Part shown: positions 1 to 7,162 of the stretch, piece after piece
Position numbering within the stretch: position 1 is the stretch's first letter
Layout: each line of letters opens with the position of its first letter
From: DASTFY01 sp963813375
GTDB lineage: Bacteria; Actinomycetota; Acidimicrobiia; Acidimicrobiales; Ilumatobacteraceae
DNA length: 64,000 nucleotides
NCBI GenBank assembly: GCA_963813375.1
Contig: CAWEYT010000015.1
Location: 248,001 to 312,000 of the forward strand
Direction of reading: 5' to 3'
The notes under the pieces: generated by a model
The model's database searches: none
What the model saw: only the letters and a program-made list of their open reading frames with translations
Told to the model about the DNA's origin: nothing
Made by a program: the position numbers and the translations under genes

Positions 1-1
1 G

Positions 2-445
2 GCCGGCGAGTTGGGCGTGGCCTTGGAGCGGCTGCTCCTGGTCGATGTCCCGATCCCTGACCAATGGTCCACCGCGGTCGCCGCCGCGCTCGACGGGATG
101 GACGCCGTGCTGGTGGAGCTCCCCCGACGCCTGGCCCGTGGTGGCCGGGAGTCCGAGGTCCGCCGCCTCCAGTCCCGGCTGCGGGATCGGGGCGCGGTCG
201 TGGTGCTGGTCGGCGCGACGGGAGCCTTCCAGCCGGACCTGGTGCTCAGCGCCTCGGCGCCGTCCTGGGAGGGTCTCGGCACGGGATGGGGGCACCTCCG
301 GTCCCGCTGCGTCCCCGTCGAGGTGACGGGCCGCCGGGCGGCCAGCCGTCCCCGCACCGGCCGGATCTGGCTGCCGGATGAGGAGGGACAGGTTCGTCTC
401 GAGCTCCCCACGGTCGTCCCCCTCCGTGCCGAGGCAGTGGGCTGA
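2..445 (+). CDS. imuA': ImuA'-like protein, C-terminal part (5' end outside window)
   Basis: The reading frame is open to the left edge of the window, so only the C-terminal part is present. The visible start (LERLLLVDVP followed by an aspartate/proline/tryptophan turn and a VLVELP strand) resembles the RecA-like core of actinobacterial ImuA', the small partner of ImuB. The TGA stop overlaps the imuB ATG by one base (TGATG), so the two are translationally coupled. Family knowledge: ImuA', ImuB and DnaE2 form the SOS-induced mutasome for error-prone translesion synthesis. The identification rests mainly on the imuB neighbour plus local similarity. The promoter lies outside the window. Confidence 0.7.
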   Translation, partial: AGELGVALERLLLVDVPIPDQWSTAVAAALDGMDAVLVELPRRLARGGRESEVRRLQSRLRDRGAVVVLVGATGAFQPDLVLSASAPSWEGLGTGWGHLRSRCVPVEVTGRRAASRPRTGRIWLPDEEGQVRLELPTVVPLRAEAVG

Positions 446-2050
446 TGGGCCCGCCCCGCCTGGTGGTGGTCCACTGCCCGGACTGGCCGGTGGCGGCCGC
501 GGGTGGTCGGGCCGGTGTGCCGCCCGACGCCCCGATGGCGGTGCTGGCGGCCAACCGTGTCGTGGCCGCCTCCCGGGCCGCCCGCGAGGAAGGGGTGGAG
601 CCGGGGCAACGCCGGCGGGTAGCCCAAGCTCGTTGCCCCGCGCTCACCCTGGTCCCGGCCGACCCCGCGGAGGCGGCTCGGGCCTTCGAGGACGTCCTGC
701 GCGCCCTGGAGCGCTTCACTCCTGTGGTCGAGCTGACCGAGCCTGGCACCGCCACCTTCGCCGCTCGGGGTCCGTCCCGCTACCACGGAGGAGACGAGTC
801 CCTGGCGGTCCAGGTGCTCGAGGCCGTGACCACGGTCCTGGCGGATCGGCTCCCGGCGACGGGACCGCCGGGGATCGGGGTGGCCGACGGGCGCCTGGCC
901 GCCACCCTGGCTGCCTTGTCCGAGCGTGCCCATGTGGTCCCTGTGGGCGAATCGGCGGCGTTCCTGGCCCCGTTCCCGGTCGGCGTGCTGGCCGACCTGG
1001 ACGTGGTCGAGCGTCCGCTGGCCGAGCTCTTCCACCGCCTTGGTCTGCGCACGCTGGGCCAGTTGGCCGCCCTGCCGGCGACCGACGTGCTGGGCCGCTT
1101 CGGGACCCCGGGAGCCCTGGCCCACCGGGCCGCGGCCGCGCTCGACGATCGTCCACCCGGTCCGCGATCGCCGCCGCCCGAGCTGACCGTCCAGCAGGCG
1201 TTCGAACCGCCGGTGCTGCAGAGCGGACCGGTGGTGTTCGCCGCCAAGCACCTGGCCGACGACCTGCACGCGGCGACCGCCTCCCGCGGCATGGTGATCA
1301 CCACCTGCCTGGTGCGGGTGGAGTCCGAGCACGCCGAACGCCATGAACGCGTCTGGCACCACGCCCAGGGCTTCACCGGACCCGCGCTCGACCGAACGGG
1401 TGCGCTGGCAGTTGGAGGGGTGGGCCCAGTCGTCCACCGGTCCCACGGCCGGCATCACGACCCTGACCCTGACCCCGGTGGAGGTGGTGGCCGACGAGGG
1501 CCGCCAGCTCGGTTTCTGGGGCGGGGACCGGTTGCGGGCCGAGCGGGCAGCCCGGGCCGCCGCCCGCCTGGCGGGTCTGCTGGGGCCTGACGCGGTTCGG
1601 GTGCCGGAGTGGCGGGGAGGGCGAGGTCCGGGGGAACAGGTCACCGCGGTGCCGGCCGCGTCCGTCGAGCTGCTCGAGCGTGAGGGTCGCTCGAGCCCTT
1701 CGGCGCAGTCGGGCCCCTGGCCGGGCCGGTTGCCGCCTCCGTCCCCGGCTCGGGTCCCTGCCGCGCTGGTGCCGGCCAGCGTGGTGGACGAGCGCGGCGA
1801 CACCATCGCCGTGAGCGGCCGGGGGACGTTGAGCGCGGACCCCTCGCTCCTCGCCGTCGGCCGGCACGACCAAGCCGGTTCGCCCCGCCGGGTGACGGCC
1901 TGGGCGGGGCCCTGGCCGGTCGAGGAGCGATGGTGGGATCCGTTGAACCGTCGCCGGCGGGCCCGCTTCCAGCTGGTGACCGAGGACGGTCGGGCCCATC
2001 TGGTGGTCTTGGCGGAGGGGCGGTGGTGGCTGGCTGCGACCTACGACTGA
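445..2050 (+). CDS. imuB: ImuB, inactive Y-family polymerase homologue (frameshifted near 1390)
   Basis: This is the adaptor subunit of the ImuA'-ImuB-DnaE2 translesion machinery. It has the Y-family fold but is not itself a polymerase. The N-terminus reads VVVHCPDWPV where active Y-family enzymes have their catalytic aspartates. The helix-hairpin-helix stretch (FHRLGLRTLGQLAALP) and the little-finger region follow. The protein runs in one frame to VWHHAQGFTGPAL and resumes one base later at TERVRWQLEGW, so one extra G near 1390 splits a protein of about 535 residues. The C-terminal WWDPLNRRRRARFQLV block is typical of the family. The gene starts inside the imuA' stop. I treat the shift as a probable sequence error. 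Confidence 0.85.
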
Positions 2051-2128
2051 AGGTCATGGAGCGGGGGCCTCCTCGTTCCGTGGAGCGTCGAACTGTTCAA
2101 CCCGTCGGGACCGGCGCACGATGGTGGG

Positions 2129-2767
2129 ATGGCCCGACTCTTCCGTGACCGAGCCGACGCTGGTCGGCGCCTGGCCGCCCGGCTCGAGCACCTGCGCGGC
2201 CGCGAGGGGCTGATCGTCCTCGGGTTGCCACGCGGCGGCGTGGTCGTGGCCGAGCAAGTGGCGCGCGAACTGGCGGCGCCGCTCGACGTGCTGGTCGTGC
2301 GCAAGCTCGGGTTCCCCGGCCACGAGGAGCTCGCCCTCGGTGCGGTGGCCACCGGTGGCGCCATCGTGATCAACGACGACGTCCTCGCCGTCGCCGGGCT
2401 GGACGAGGCCGAGCTGAGCCGGCAGGCCGCGGCCCGCCTTGCCGTGGTGCAGGAGATGGAGCAACGGCTGCGCGGCGATCGCCCTCCGCTCGAGCTCGCG
2501 GGCCGTCCGGTGGTGCTCGTGGACGACGGCCTGGCCACCGGGGCCACGATGCGGGTGGCGGTGCTGGCCGCCCGCAGGGCGGGTACGACGGAGGTGGTGG
2601 TGGCCGCACCGGTGGCGTCTCCCGAGGCGGTGCGCAGCTTGGAGGACCTGGCCGAGGAGGTGGTCTGCGTCGAGGTGCCGGTCCACCTCCGGGCCGTCGG
2701 CCTCTCGTACCGGGACTTCTCGGCGGTGGGGGAGGACGAGGTCGAACGGCTGCTACAGTCGTTCTGA
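2129..2767 (+). CDS. Phosphoribosyltransferase family protein
   Basis: The 212-residue protein is a type I PRTase-fold enzyme. The PRPP-binding loop is VVLVDDGLATGATM at about residues 130-143, with its two acidic residues and the glycine/threonine turn. The N-terminus (FRDRADAGRRLAARLE) matches a family of stand-alone phosphoribosyltransferases whose substrate is generally unknown. A VLGLPRGGVVVAEQVA segment forms the first part of the Rossmann-like core. The stop codon overlaps the following ATG (TGATG), so it is probably co-transcribed with the methyltransferase. Base specificity cannot be read from the sequence. Confidence 0.85.
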   Translation: MARLFRDRADAGRRLAARLEHLRGREGLIVLGLPRGGVVVAEQVARELAAPLDVLVVRKLGFPGHEELALGAVATGGAIVINDDVLAVAGLDEAELSRQAAARLAVVQEMEQRLRGDRPPLELAGRPVVLVDDGLATGATMRVAVLAARRAGTTEVVVAAPVASPEAVRSLEDLAEEVVCVEVPVHLRAVGLSYRDFSAVGEDEVERLLQSF

Positions 2768-3615
2768 TGAATGAGAATTCAATCTCATTGAATGAGATGA
2801 GCCCGGACTCCGGGCCGGCTGGTGCGGGGGAGGTGCTGGCACCCTGGGATGGCGCGCTCTACGCAGCCAACACCGGGCACCACCGGGTGTACGACGACGC
2901 GTTCCTCGACACGTTGCCTCTGCGGCCCGGTGACCACGTCCTCGACCTCGGGTGCGGCTCGGGCGACTTCACGGCCACCGTGGCCGAGCGGGTTCCCGAA
3001 GGGCTCGTCGTCGGGCTGGAGCCGCAACCGTCCCTCTTGGCCGCGGCCCGCGGGTGCGCCCGCCCCAACCAGCGGTTCGTCCAGGGACAGGTGCAGCACC
3101 TCGGCTCGTTGTTCCCCACCGACGCGGCATTCGACGTCGTGATGAGCCGATCCATGCTCCACTGGGTCCCCCTCGCCGACCATGGCGGGTTACTGGCCGA
3201 TGTCCGCCGGCTCCTGCGGCCCGGTGGCTGGTACCGGGCCGAGTTCGGTGGGGCCGGCAACATCCCGGTGGTGCTGCCGCTGCTCGACGACGTGTCACGC
3301 CGTCTCGGCGGACCGGTGACGCCGTGGACCTTCACGGATCCTGCGACGTACCTCGAGCTGGTCGAGCAGGCCGGCCTGGAGGTCGGGCCGGGCTTCGTGC
3401 GCTCCACCGCACAGCGCCGCGCCTTCGACCGTGCGGCGCTGCTCGGGTGGTTCCGGAGCCAGGTCGAGCAGGCGTACACCTCGCGTCTGGACGCCGAGCG
3501 GGCCGAACGGTTCCGGCGCGACATCGAGGCCCGCGTCGACGAGCTGGAGCGTGCCGACGGCACCTTCGATCAGACCTTCGTGCGACTCGACCTGCTGGTG
3601 CGACGGCCGCGCTGA
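2767..3615 (+). CDS. SAM-dependent class I methyltransferase
   Basis: The glycine-rich SAM-binding motif VLDLGCGSGDF lies at about residues 57-67. It is followed by the acidic ribose-contacting strand (VVGLEPQPS) and a post-motif FDVVMSRSMLHWV. The overall pattern resembles trans-aconitate 2-methyltransferase and UbiE/Tam-like enzymes, but the substrate cannot be assigned. Two starts are possible: ATG at 2767 overlapping the upstream stop, or ATG at 2797 after an AT-rich palindrome. Family alignments usually begin near APWDGALYAANTGHHR, so both are compatible. The gene follows the phosphoribosyltransferase directly. Confidence 0.82.
   Translation: MNENSISLNEMSPDSGPAGAGEVLAPWDGALYAANTGHHRVYDDAFLDTLPLRPGDHVLDLGCGSGDFTATVAERVPEGLVVGLEPQPSLLAAARGCARPNQRFVQGQVQHLGSLFPTDAAFDVVMSRSMLHWVPLADHGGLLADVRRLLRPGGWYRAEFGGAGNIPVVLPLLDDVSRRLGGPVTPWTFTDPATYLELVEQAGLEVGPGFVRSTAQRRAFDRAALLGWFRSQVEQAYTSRLDAERAERFRRDIEARVDELERADGTFDQTFVRLDLLVRRPR
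2770..2797. promoter_or_regulatory. AT-rich triple palindrome at the PRTase/methyltransferase junction
   Basis: AATGAGA (2770-2776), TCTCATT (2783-2789) and AATGAGA (2791-2797) form two perfect overlapping inverted repeats. Thirteen of the 37 bases around them are G or C, in otherwise very GC-rich DNA. The layout (TGAGAAT next to ATCTCA) is reminiscent of Fur/Zur-family operators but does not match a consensus exactly. If the methyltransferase starts at 2797 instead of 2767, this would be an untranslated operator. Confidence 0.4.
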
Positions 3616-3658
3616 CGCCGCGCTGACAGGGTGCCGGCACCGCGTCGACTCGGGCCTG

Positions 3659-4051
3659 TCAGCCGCTGCCGCCGACACAGTCGATGTCGACGGTGGCGGT
3701 GGCCGCCACCCGGACCTGGACCGCGATGGGCGGGCACTGCGGAGACGTCTGGCCTCCGGTGTCGACCACCAGCGTGTAGTCGCCGGCGCCGACCGCCAAC
3801 TCGTACGCCCCTGCCGGACTGGTCCGCGCGCGGGCCACCACGGCGCCGTCCTGGACGGCCTGGACCTCACCGTCGACGGCCCGGGGGAGGCACAGCTGAC
3901 CCTGTTGCTGTGCCGGGCAGGTCGGACCGGCCCGGACCGTGCCCTCGACCCGTCCCCGGCTGGGCCGGGGCTCGTCGCAGGCACCGAGCACGGTGGTCGC
4001 GGCCAGCGCCGTCGCAGCCAGTGTCGTCGTCCTCGCCAGGCGAGGGACCAT
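3659..4051 (-). CDS. Small lipoprotein with carboxypeptidase-regulatory-like beta-sandwich
   Basis: A basic N-terminus and hydrophobic stretch end in the lipobox VLGAC at about residues 21-25, predicting a lipid-anchored extracytoplasmic protein of about 105 mature residues. The rest (GRVEGTVRAGP, DGAVVARARTSPAGAYEL, GDYTLVVDTGG) has the alternating strands and turn glycines of carboxypeptidase-regulatory-like domains. Such domains are usually adhesion or scaffold modules rather than enzymes. Four cysteines lie in the mature part. A TACGCT hexamer sits exactly 6 nt upstream of the ATG, so the transcript is probably leaderless. Its partner is unknown. Confidence 0.7.
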   Translation of the reverse strand: MVPRLARTTTLAATALAATTVLGACDEPRPSRGRVEGTVRAGPTCPAQQQGQLCLPRAVDGEVQAVQDGAVVARARTSPAGAYELAVGAGDYTLVVDTGGQTSPQCPPIAVQVRVAATATVDIDCVGGSG

Positions 4052-4057
4052 GACGCG

Positions 4058-4063
4058 AGCGTA
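4058..4063 (-). promoter_or_regulatory. -10 element (TACGCT) for the 4051 lipoprotein
   Basis: TACGCT on the minus strand is followed by 6 nt and then the ATG at 4051. This spacing places transcription start on the start codon. Confidence 0.5.
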
Positions 4064-4122
4064 CGGACCCCCGGGGCGCGGAGCGGGGATCCCCGGCCAC
4101 GCCCCAGCCGCGCGAGGCGGCC

Positions 4123-4626
4123 TCAGCGGCTGTCGCGCTTGGCCTGCCGGCGGGCGCCCGTCGCCCGCGTCGAAGCTGTCCGCTTTCGGCTGACCGGGGT
4201 CTTGGTGTCCGGGCGGCCGACGTCGTCGACCTTGCCGTCGTCGCTCGCTGGACGGCGGGCCGTCGAACCCCGAGTACGCCCCACACTGCGCGCGGCCGTC
4301 AGCCGCTCGGCCCGCAGCGCAGCGGCGCTCTCGCGGGCCAGTGTCGCCAGCCGGCGGCTGACGCGCGCCAGCGCGTCCTCGAAGACCTCCGCCTTGTCCC
4401 GCGTGCGCTGGTTCTTGGCGCTGGCCTTGGCGCGGGACGCGTCCGTCGCCACCTGGGCACCCGCCTGGCGGCGGTACAGCTTCGAGTACTTGTTGCGGGC
4501 CCGGCGGACCTGGAGGAGGAGGTCGCCGGCCTCGTCCTCGTCGAGCGCGGCCAGTGCCTTCGGCTCGGTCTGCTCGATGAGGAGGCGCTCGGGCAGCGAC
4601 AGCGTGGCGATGGCGGCTCGGTTCAC
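4123..4626 (-). CDS. Conserved-type basic hypothetical protein
   Basis: The 167-residue protein has no recognised domain. Residues 1-105 look like a helical bundle (LSLPERLLIEQTEPKALAAL, then LLLQVRRARNKYSKLYRRQA). The last 60 residues are low complexity and rich in Arg, Lys, Ser and Thr, as in nucleic-acid-binding tails. The start is GTG, 11 bp after the stop of the large membrane protein, so the two may form one transcript. The N-terminal half resembles small actinobacterial proteins of unknown function. No function is proposed. Confidence 0.6.
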   Translation of the reverse strand: MNRAAIATLSLPERLLIEQTEPKALAALDEDEAGDLLLQVRRARNKYSKLYRRQAGAQVATDASRAKASAKNQRTRDKAEVFEDALARVSRRLATLARESAAALRAERLTAARSVGRTRGSTARRPASDDGKVDDVGRPDTKTPVSRKRTASTRATGARRQAKRDSR

Positions 4627-4636
4627 GGCCCGGTGT

Positions 4637-7045
4637 CTACACGATCCCCTGGCGCTGGATGCGCTGCAGGTAGAACCACCCGGGGATGGTCGGGAACCAG
4701 AACGTCCACAGGCGGAAGAAGAGCACGATGGAGGCCGCGGTGGCGTCCTCCACTCCGGCCGCCAGCAGTGCCGCGGTCAGCGCCGCTTCGATGCCACCGA
4801 CACCGCCCGGCGTCGGCACGGCGGAGCCGATGGTGTTGGCCACCATGTACAGCGCTCCCGTACGGGCGAACGACATGTCGACACCGAACGCGTGGATGCT
4901 CACGTAGAACGCGATGATCGTCGAGAGCTTGGCGAACAGGGCGCCGCCGAACAGCTCGACCATCTTGCCGGGACGCTTGGCCAGCTCCCGGAAGCTCCCG
5001 AAGGCCTTGTCCCAGGTCCGGCGGGTCCACGGGACCACGGTCCTGCGCCCCCAGCCACTGAGCAGGACGAGACCCACGATGGCGGCCACGGCCACCAGGA
5101 TGAGGAGGATCGTCGACGCCTCAGGCAGGGAGATGTCGCCGAACGCGCCGGTGGCCCCTCCCCAGAACGCGAACACCACGAGCAGGACGCCCTGCACCAT
5201 GCCGCTGGCCGCCGACGTGAGGCCGACCGCCGCCGCCGCCACGGTGAGATCGGTGCCCGCGAGCTGGAGGTAGCGGGCCCGCAGGGCCATGCCGCCCGCG
5301 TTGGCAGGCGTGAACCGGTTGAGGAACGACTGGCCGAACATCACCTCGAGCGTCCGCCCGAACGCCAGGTCGGTGTTGACTGCGCCCATCAGGCTGATGC
5401 TGCCGCCGACGTACGAACCGACCATCAGGACCAGCATCCAAGGAAGGCTGGACCAGTCGGCAGACTTCATCGTCTCCCAGATGTCCTGCCAGTCGCTCAG
5501 GAGCGAGATCAGGTAGTAGGCGAGCACCGCGCTGCCGACCAGCGACACGACGCCCTTGACGGTGATGCGCTGGATCTGGGCCAGCTCCACCTTCTCGACG
5601 CCGGCTGCCTCCTGGACAGCGACCCGCAGCGCTTCCATCTCGCCCTTCGGCTTCATCTGCTCGCGCGATCGCGGACGCAGCACCACCGGCTGCACGAGCG
5701 GGAGCGCCTCGGCGAGCGGAGCAGGACCGAGCACGTCGCGAGCGGCGGCCACCGCGCGCGGGACGCCGACGAGGGCGCTCGTCGACGCGAGCAGCTCGAC
5801 GACATCGGCGGCCAGCAGCTCGTTGCGCGCGGCGGTGACGGCGGAACGGAAGTCGACGACGACCGCCGCGCCATCGCGGACGCGGACGTGCTTGGCATCC
5901 AGCCAGCGGTGAGCGATGCGGCGGCTCCGCAGGGCCGCGACCTGCCGCCACATGTCCGCGAGGAGATCGTCGCCGATCTCGTCGCCGGTCATGGCGGACA
6001 GCGGCACGCCGTCGACGTATTCGTCGACCAGCAACATGGCGCCTTCGACGTCCGTGTCGACGACGCCGAGCACCGTCGGCACCCGGGCTCCGGCCGTGCC
6101 GGCCAGGCTCTCGGCCAGCGCGGCGTTCTCCGCGACGCGCCGGGCCGAACCGGCCGGGCGGTGGTCGCCGAGGCCCTTGATCCGCAGCGCTCGCCACCAG
6201 CGCAGCAACAGGTCGGTGTCGCGCTCCTCGCGCCCGAGCACCCGGACGTACGCCCCGCCGTCCGCCAGTGTGGCCAGGACGGTGGGCGAGCCGCGGTCAC
6301 GCGAGAGCGAGGTGATCGACCGGGCGTCCAGGCCACACCGTTCCAGGACGGACCGCACGAGGTCGGTGTCGATGCGTTGGGGCGGCGCGCCGAGCAGCAC
6401 CAGGGCCAGGGAGCCGGCCACACAGCCGAGGGCGAGGCCCGTGGCCAGGTTGATGGGCACCTCGGTCGCGGTGAGCAGGCGCAGCAGGGCGGCCGCACCG
6501 ACCCCCACGTAGGTCATGCGCCGCCACGAGCGCCGCAGGAAAGGCCCGGCGGCCGTGGCCACCGCGGCGATGATCGCCAGGTATGTCCCGGACGGGAAGG
6601 CCCGGCCGGTGAACCACGAGTCGAGCTTCTGGTTGCGCTGGACGGCCTCGGGCGCGGTGTCCTCGACGAAGGTGTGGCCGAGCAGCACGAGGACCGCGCC
6701 GAGGGCCGCCGCCAGCACCAGGAGGCCGAGTACCGCCCACTTGCGGCGGATGACCAGCACCGCCACCACCACGACCGGAGTGACGAACGCGGCCAGCTGG
6801 AGGAAGCCCACGATGCCCGCCGTCAGCCAGCTGGGCAGGTTCGAGACCAGCCGCACCAGGTCGGTCGACATCCTGAGGACGCCCTCGGGATAGATCTCCA
6901 CGACGAGGGCGATGAGCGCGGTCACGGCCAGGGCCACGATCAGCCGGGCCAGGTCGGCCGGATGGCGGTACCAGCCCGCCGGAGCCAGGCGGGTGCGCTC
7001 GTCCGCGGCCTCGCCCGACGGGCGTGCCTCCTGAACGGCGCTCAT
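4637..7045 (-). CDS. Membrane protein: PAP2-like, degenerate kinase-like and LPG-synthase-type transmembrane modules
   Basis: The protein has 802 residues. Residues 30-220 hold about six membrane segments, with AFPSG at 149-153 recalling a PAP2 phosphatase; the expected His is Thr and the later His/Asp motif is absent. Residues 230-420 have the layout of an aminoglycoside-kinase/ABC1-like domain (LLVDEYVDGVPLSAM). Here the ATP lysine position reads YVRV (266-269), the catalytic loop HRW (379-381) instead of HRD, and the metal site DFR instead of DFG. Residues 490-802 match the lysylphosphatidylglycerol-synthase transmembrane family, with TPANAGGMALRARYL and the conserved AVPTPGGVGGIEAAL. It probably handles or flips lipids at the inner membrane, with the cytoplasmic domain acting as a regulator. 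Confidence 0.8.
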   Translation of the reverse strand: MSAVQEARPSGEAADERTRLAPAGWYRHPADLARLIVALAVTALIALVVEIYPEGVLRMSTDLVRLVSNLPSWLTAGIVGFLQLAAFVTPVVVVAVLVIRRKWAVLGLLVLAAALGAVLVLLGHTFVEDTAPEAVQRNQKLDSWFTGRAFPSGTYLAIIAAVATAAGPFLRRSWRRMTYVGVGAAALLRLLTATEVPINLATGLALGCVAGSLALVLLGAPPQRIDTDLVRSVLERCGLDARSITSLSRDRGSPTVLATLADGGAYVRVLGREERDTDLLLRWWRALRIKGLGDHRPAGSARRVAENAALAESLAGTAGARVPTVLGVVDTDVEGAMLLVDEYVDGVPLSAMTGDEIGDDLLADMWRQVAALRSRRIAHRWLDAKHVRVRDGAAVVVDFRSAVTAARNELLAADVVELLASTSALVGVPRAVAAARDVLGPAPLAEALPLVQPVVLRPRSREQMKPKGEMEALRVAVQEAAGVEKVELAQIQRITVKGVVSLVGSAVLAYYLISLLSDWQDIWETMKSADWSSLPWMLVLMVGSYVGGSISLMGAVNTDLAFGRTLEVMFGQSFLNRFTPANAGGMALRARYLQLAGTDLTVAAAAVGLTSAASGMVQGVLLVVFAFWGGATGAFGDISLPEASTILLILVAVAAIVGLVLLSGWGRRTVVPWTRRTWDKAFGSFRELAKRPGKMVELFGGALFAKLSTIIAFYVSIHAFGVDMSFARTGALYMVANTIGSAVPTPGGVGGIEAALTAALLAAGVEDATAASIVLFFRLWTFWFPTIPGWFYLQRIQRQGIV

Positions 7046-7127
7046 TGCGCGGAGTCTTGCCGATCATCCTCGCGGCGCGAGGAATCGGGGATCGGCCCTA
7101 CGTCGACGCACTGTACGGCCGGCGCGG

Positions 7128-7156
7128 TTGCGTGAACGAACACCAGTTCGTAGGGT
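7128..7156 (+). promoter_or_regulatory. dnaE2 promoter with LexA (SOS) box in the spacer
   Basis: The -35 is TTGCGT (7128-7133) and the -10 is TAGGGT (7151-7156), with a 17-bp spacer. The spacer is almost filled by ACGAACACCAGTTCGT (7136-7151), a perfect 6+4+6 palindrome containing the actinobacterial LexA core CGAAC-N4-GTTCG. The GTG start lies 6 nt after the -10, predicting a leaderless mRNA. LexA bound here would cover both RNA polymerase contacts. Confidence 0.88.
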
Positions 7157-7162
7157 GCAGCT

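Noticed and set aside
2090..2098. GAACTGTTC palindrome after imuB as a possible LexA box
   Set aside because: The arms are separated by one base; the LexA core needs four.
3431..7135. A 1234-residue open frame on the plus strand opposite the membrane protein
   Set aside because: Its composition is Arg/His/Asp-rich with no domain, and it is antisense to a clearly coding gene. Long antisense frames are expected at this GC content.
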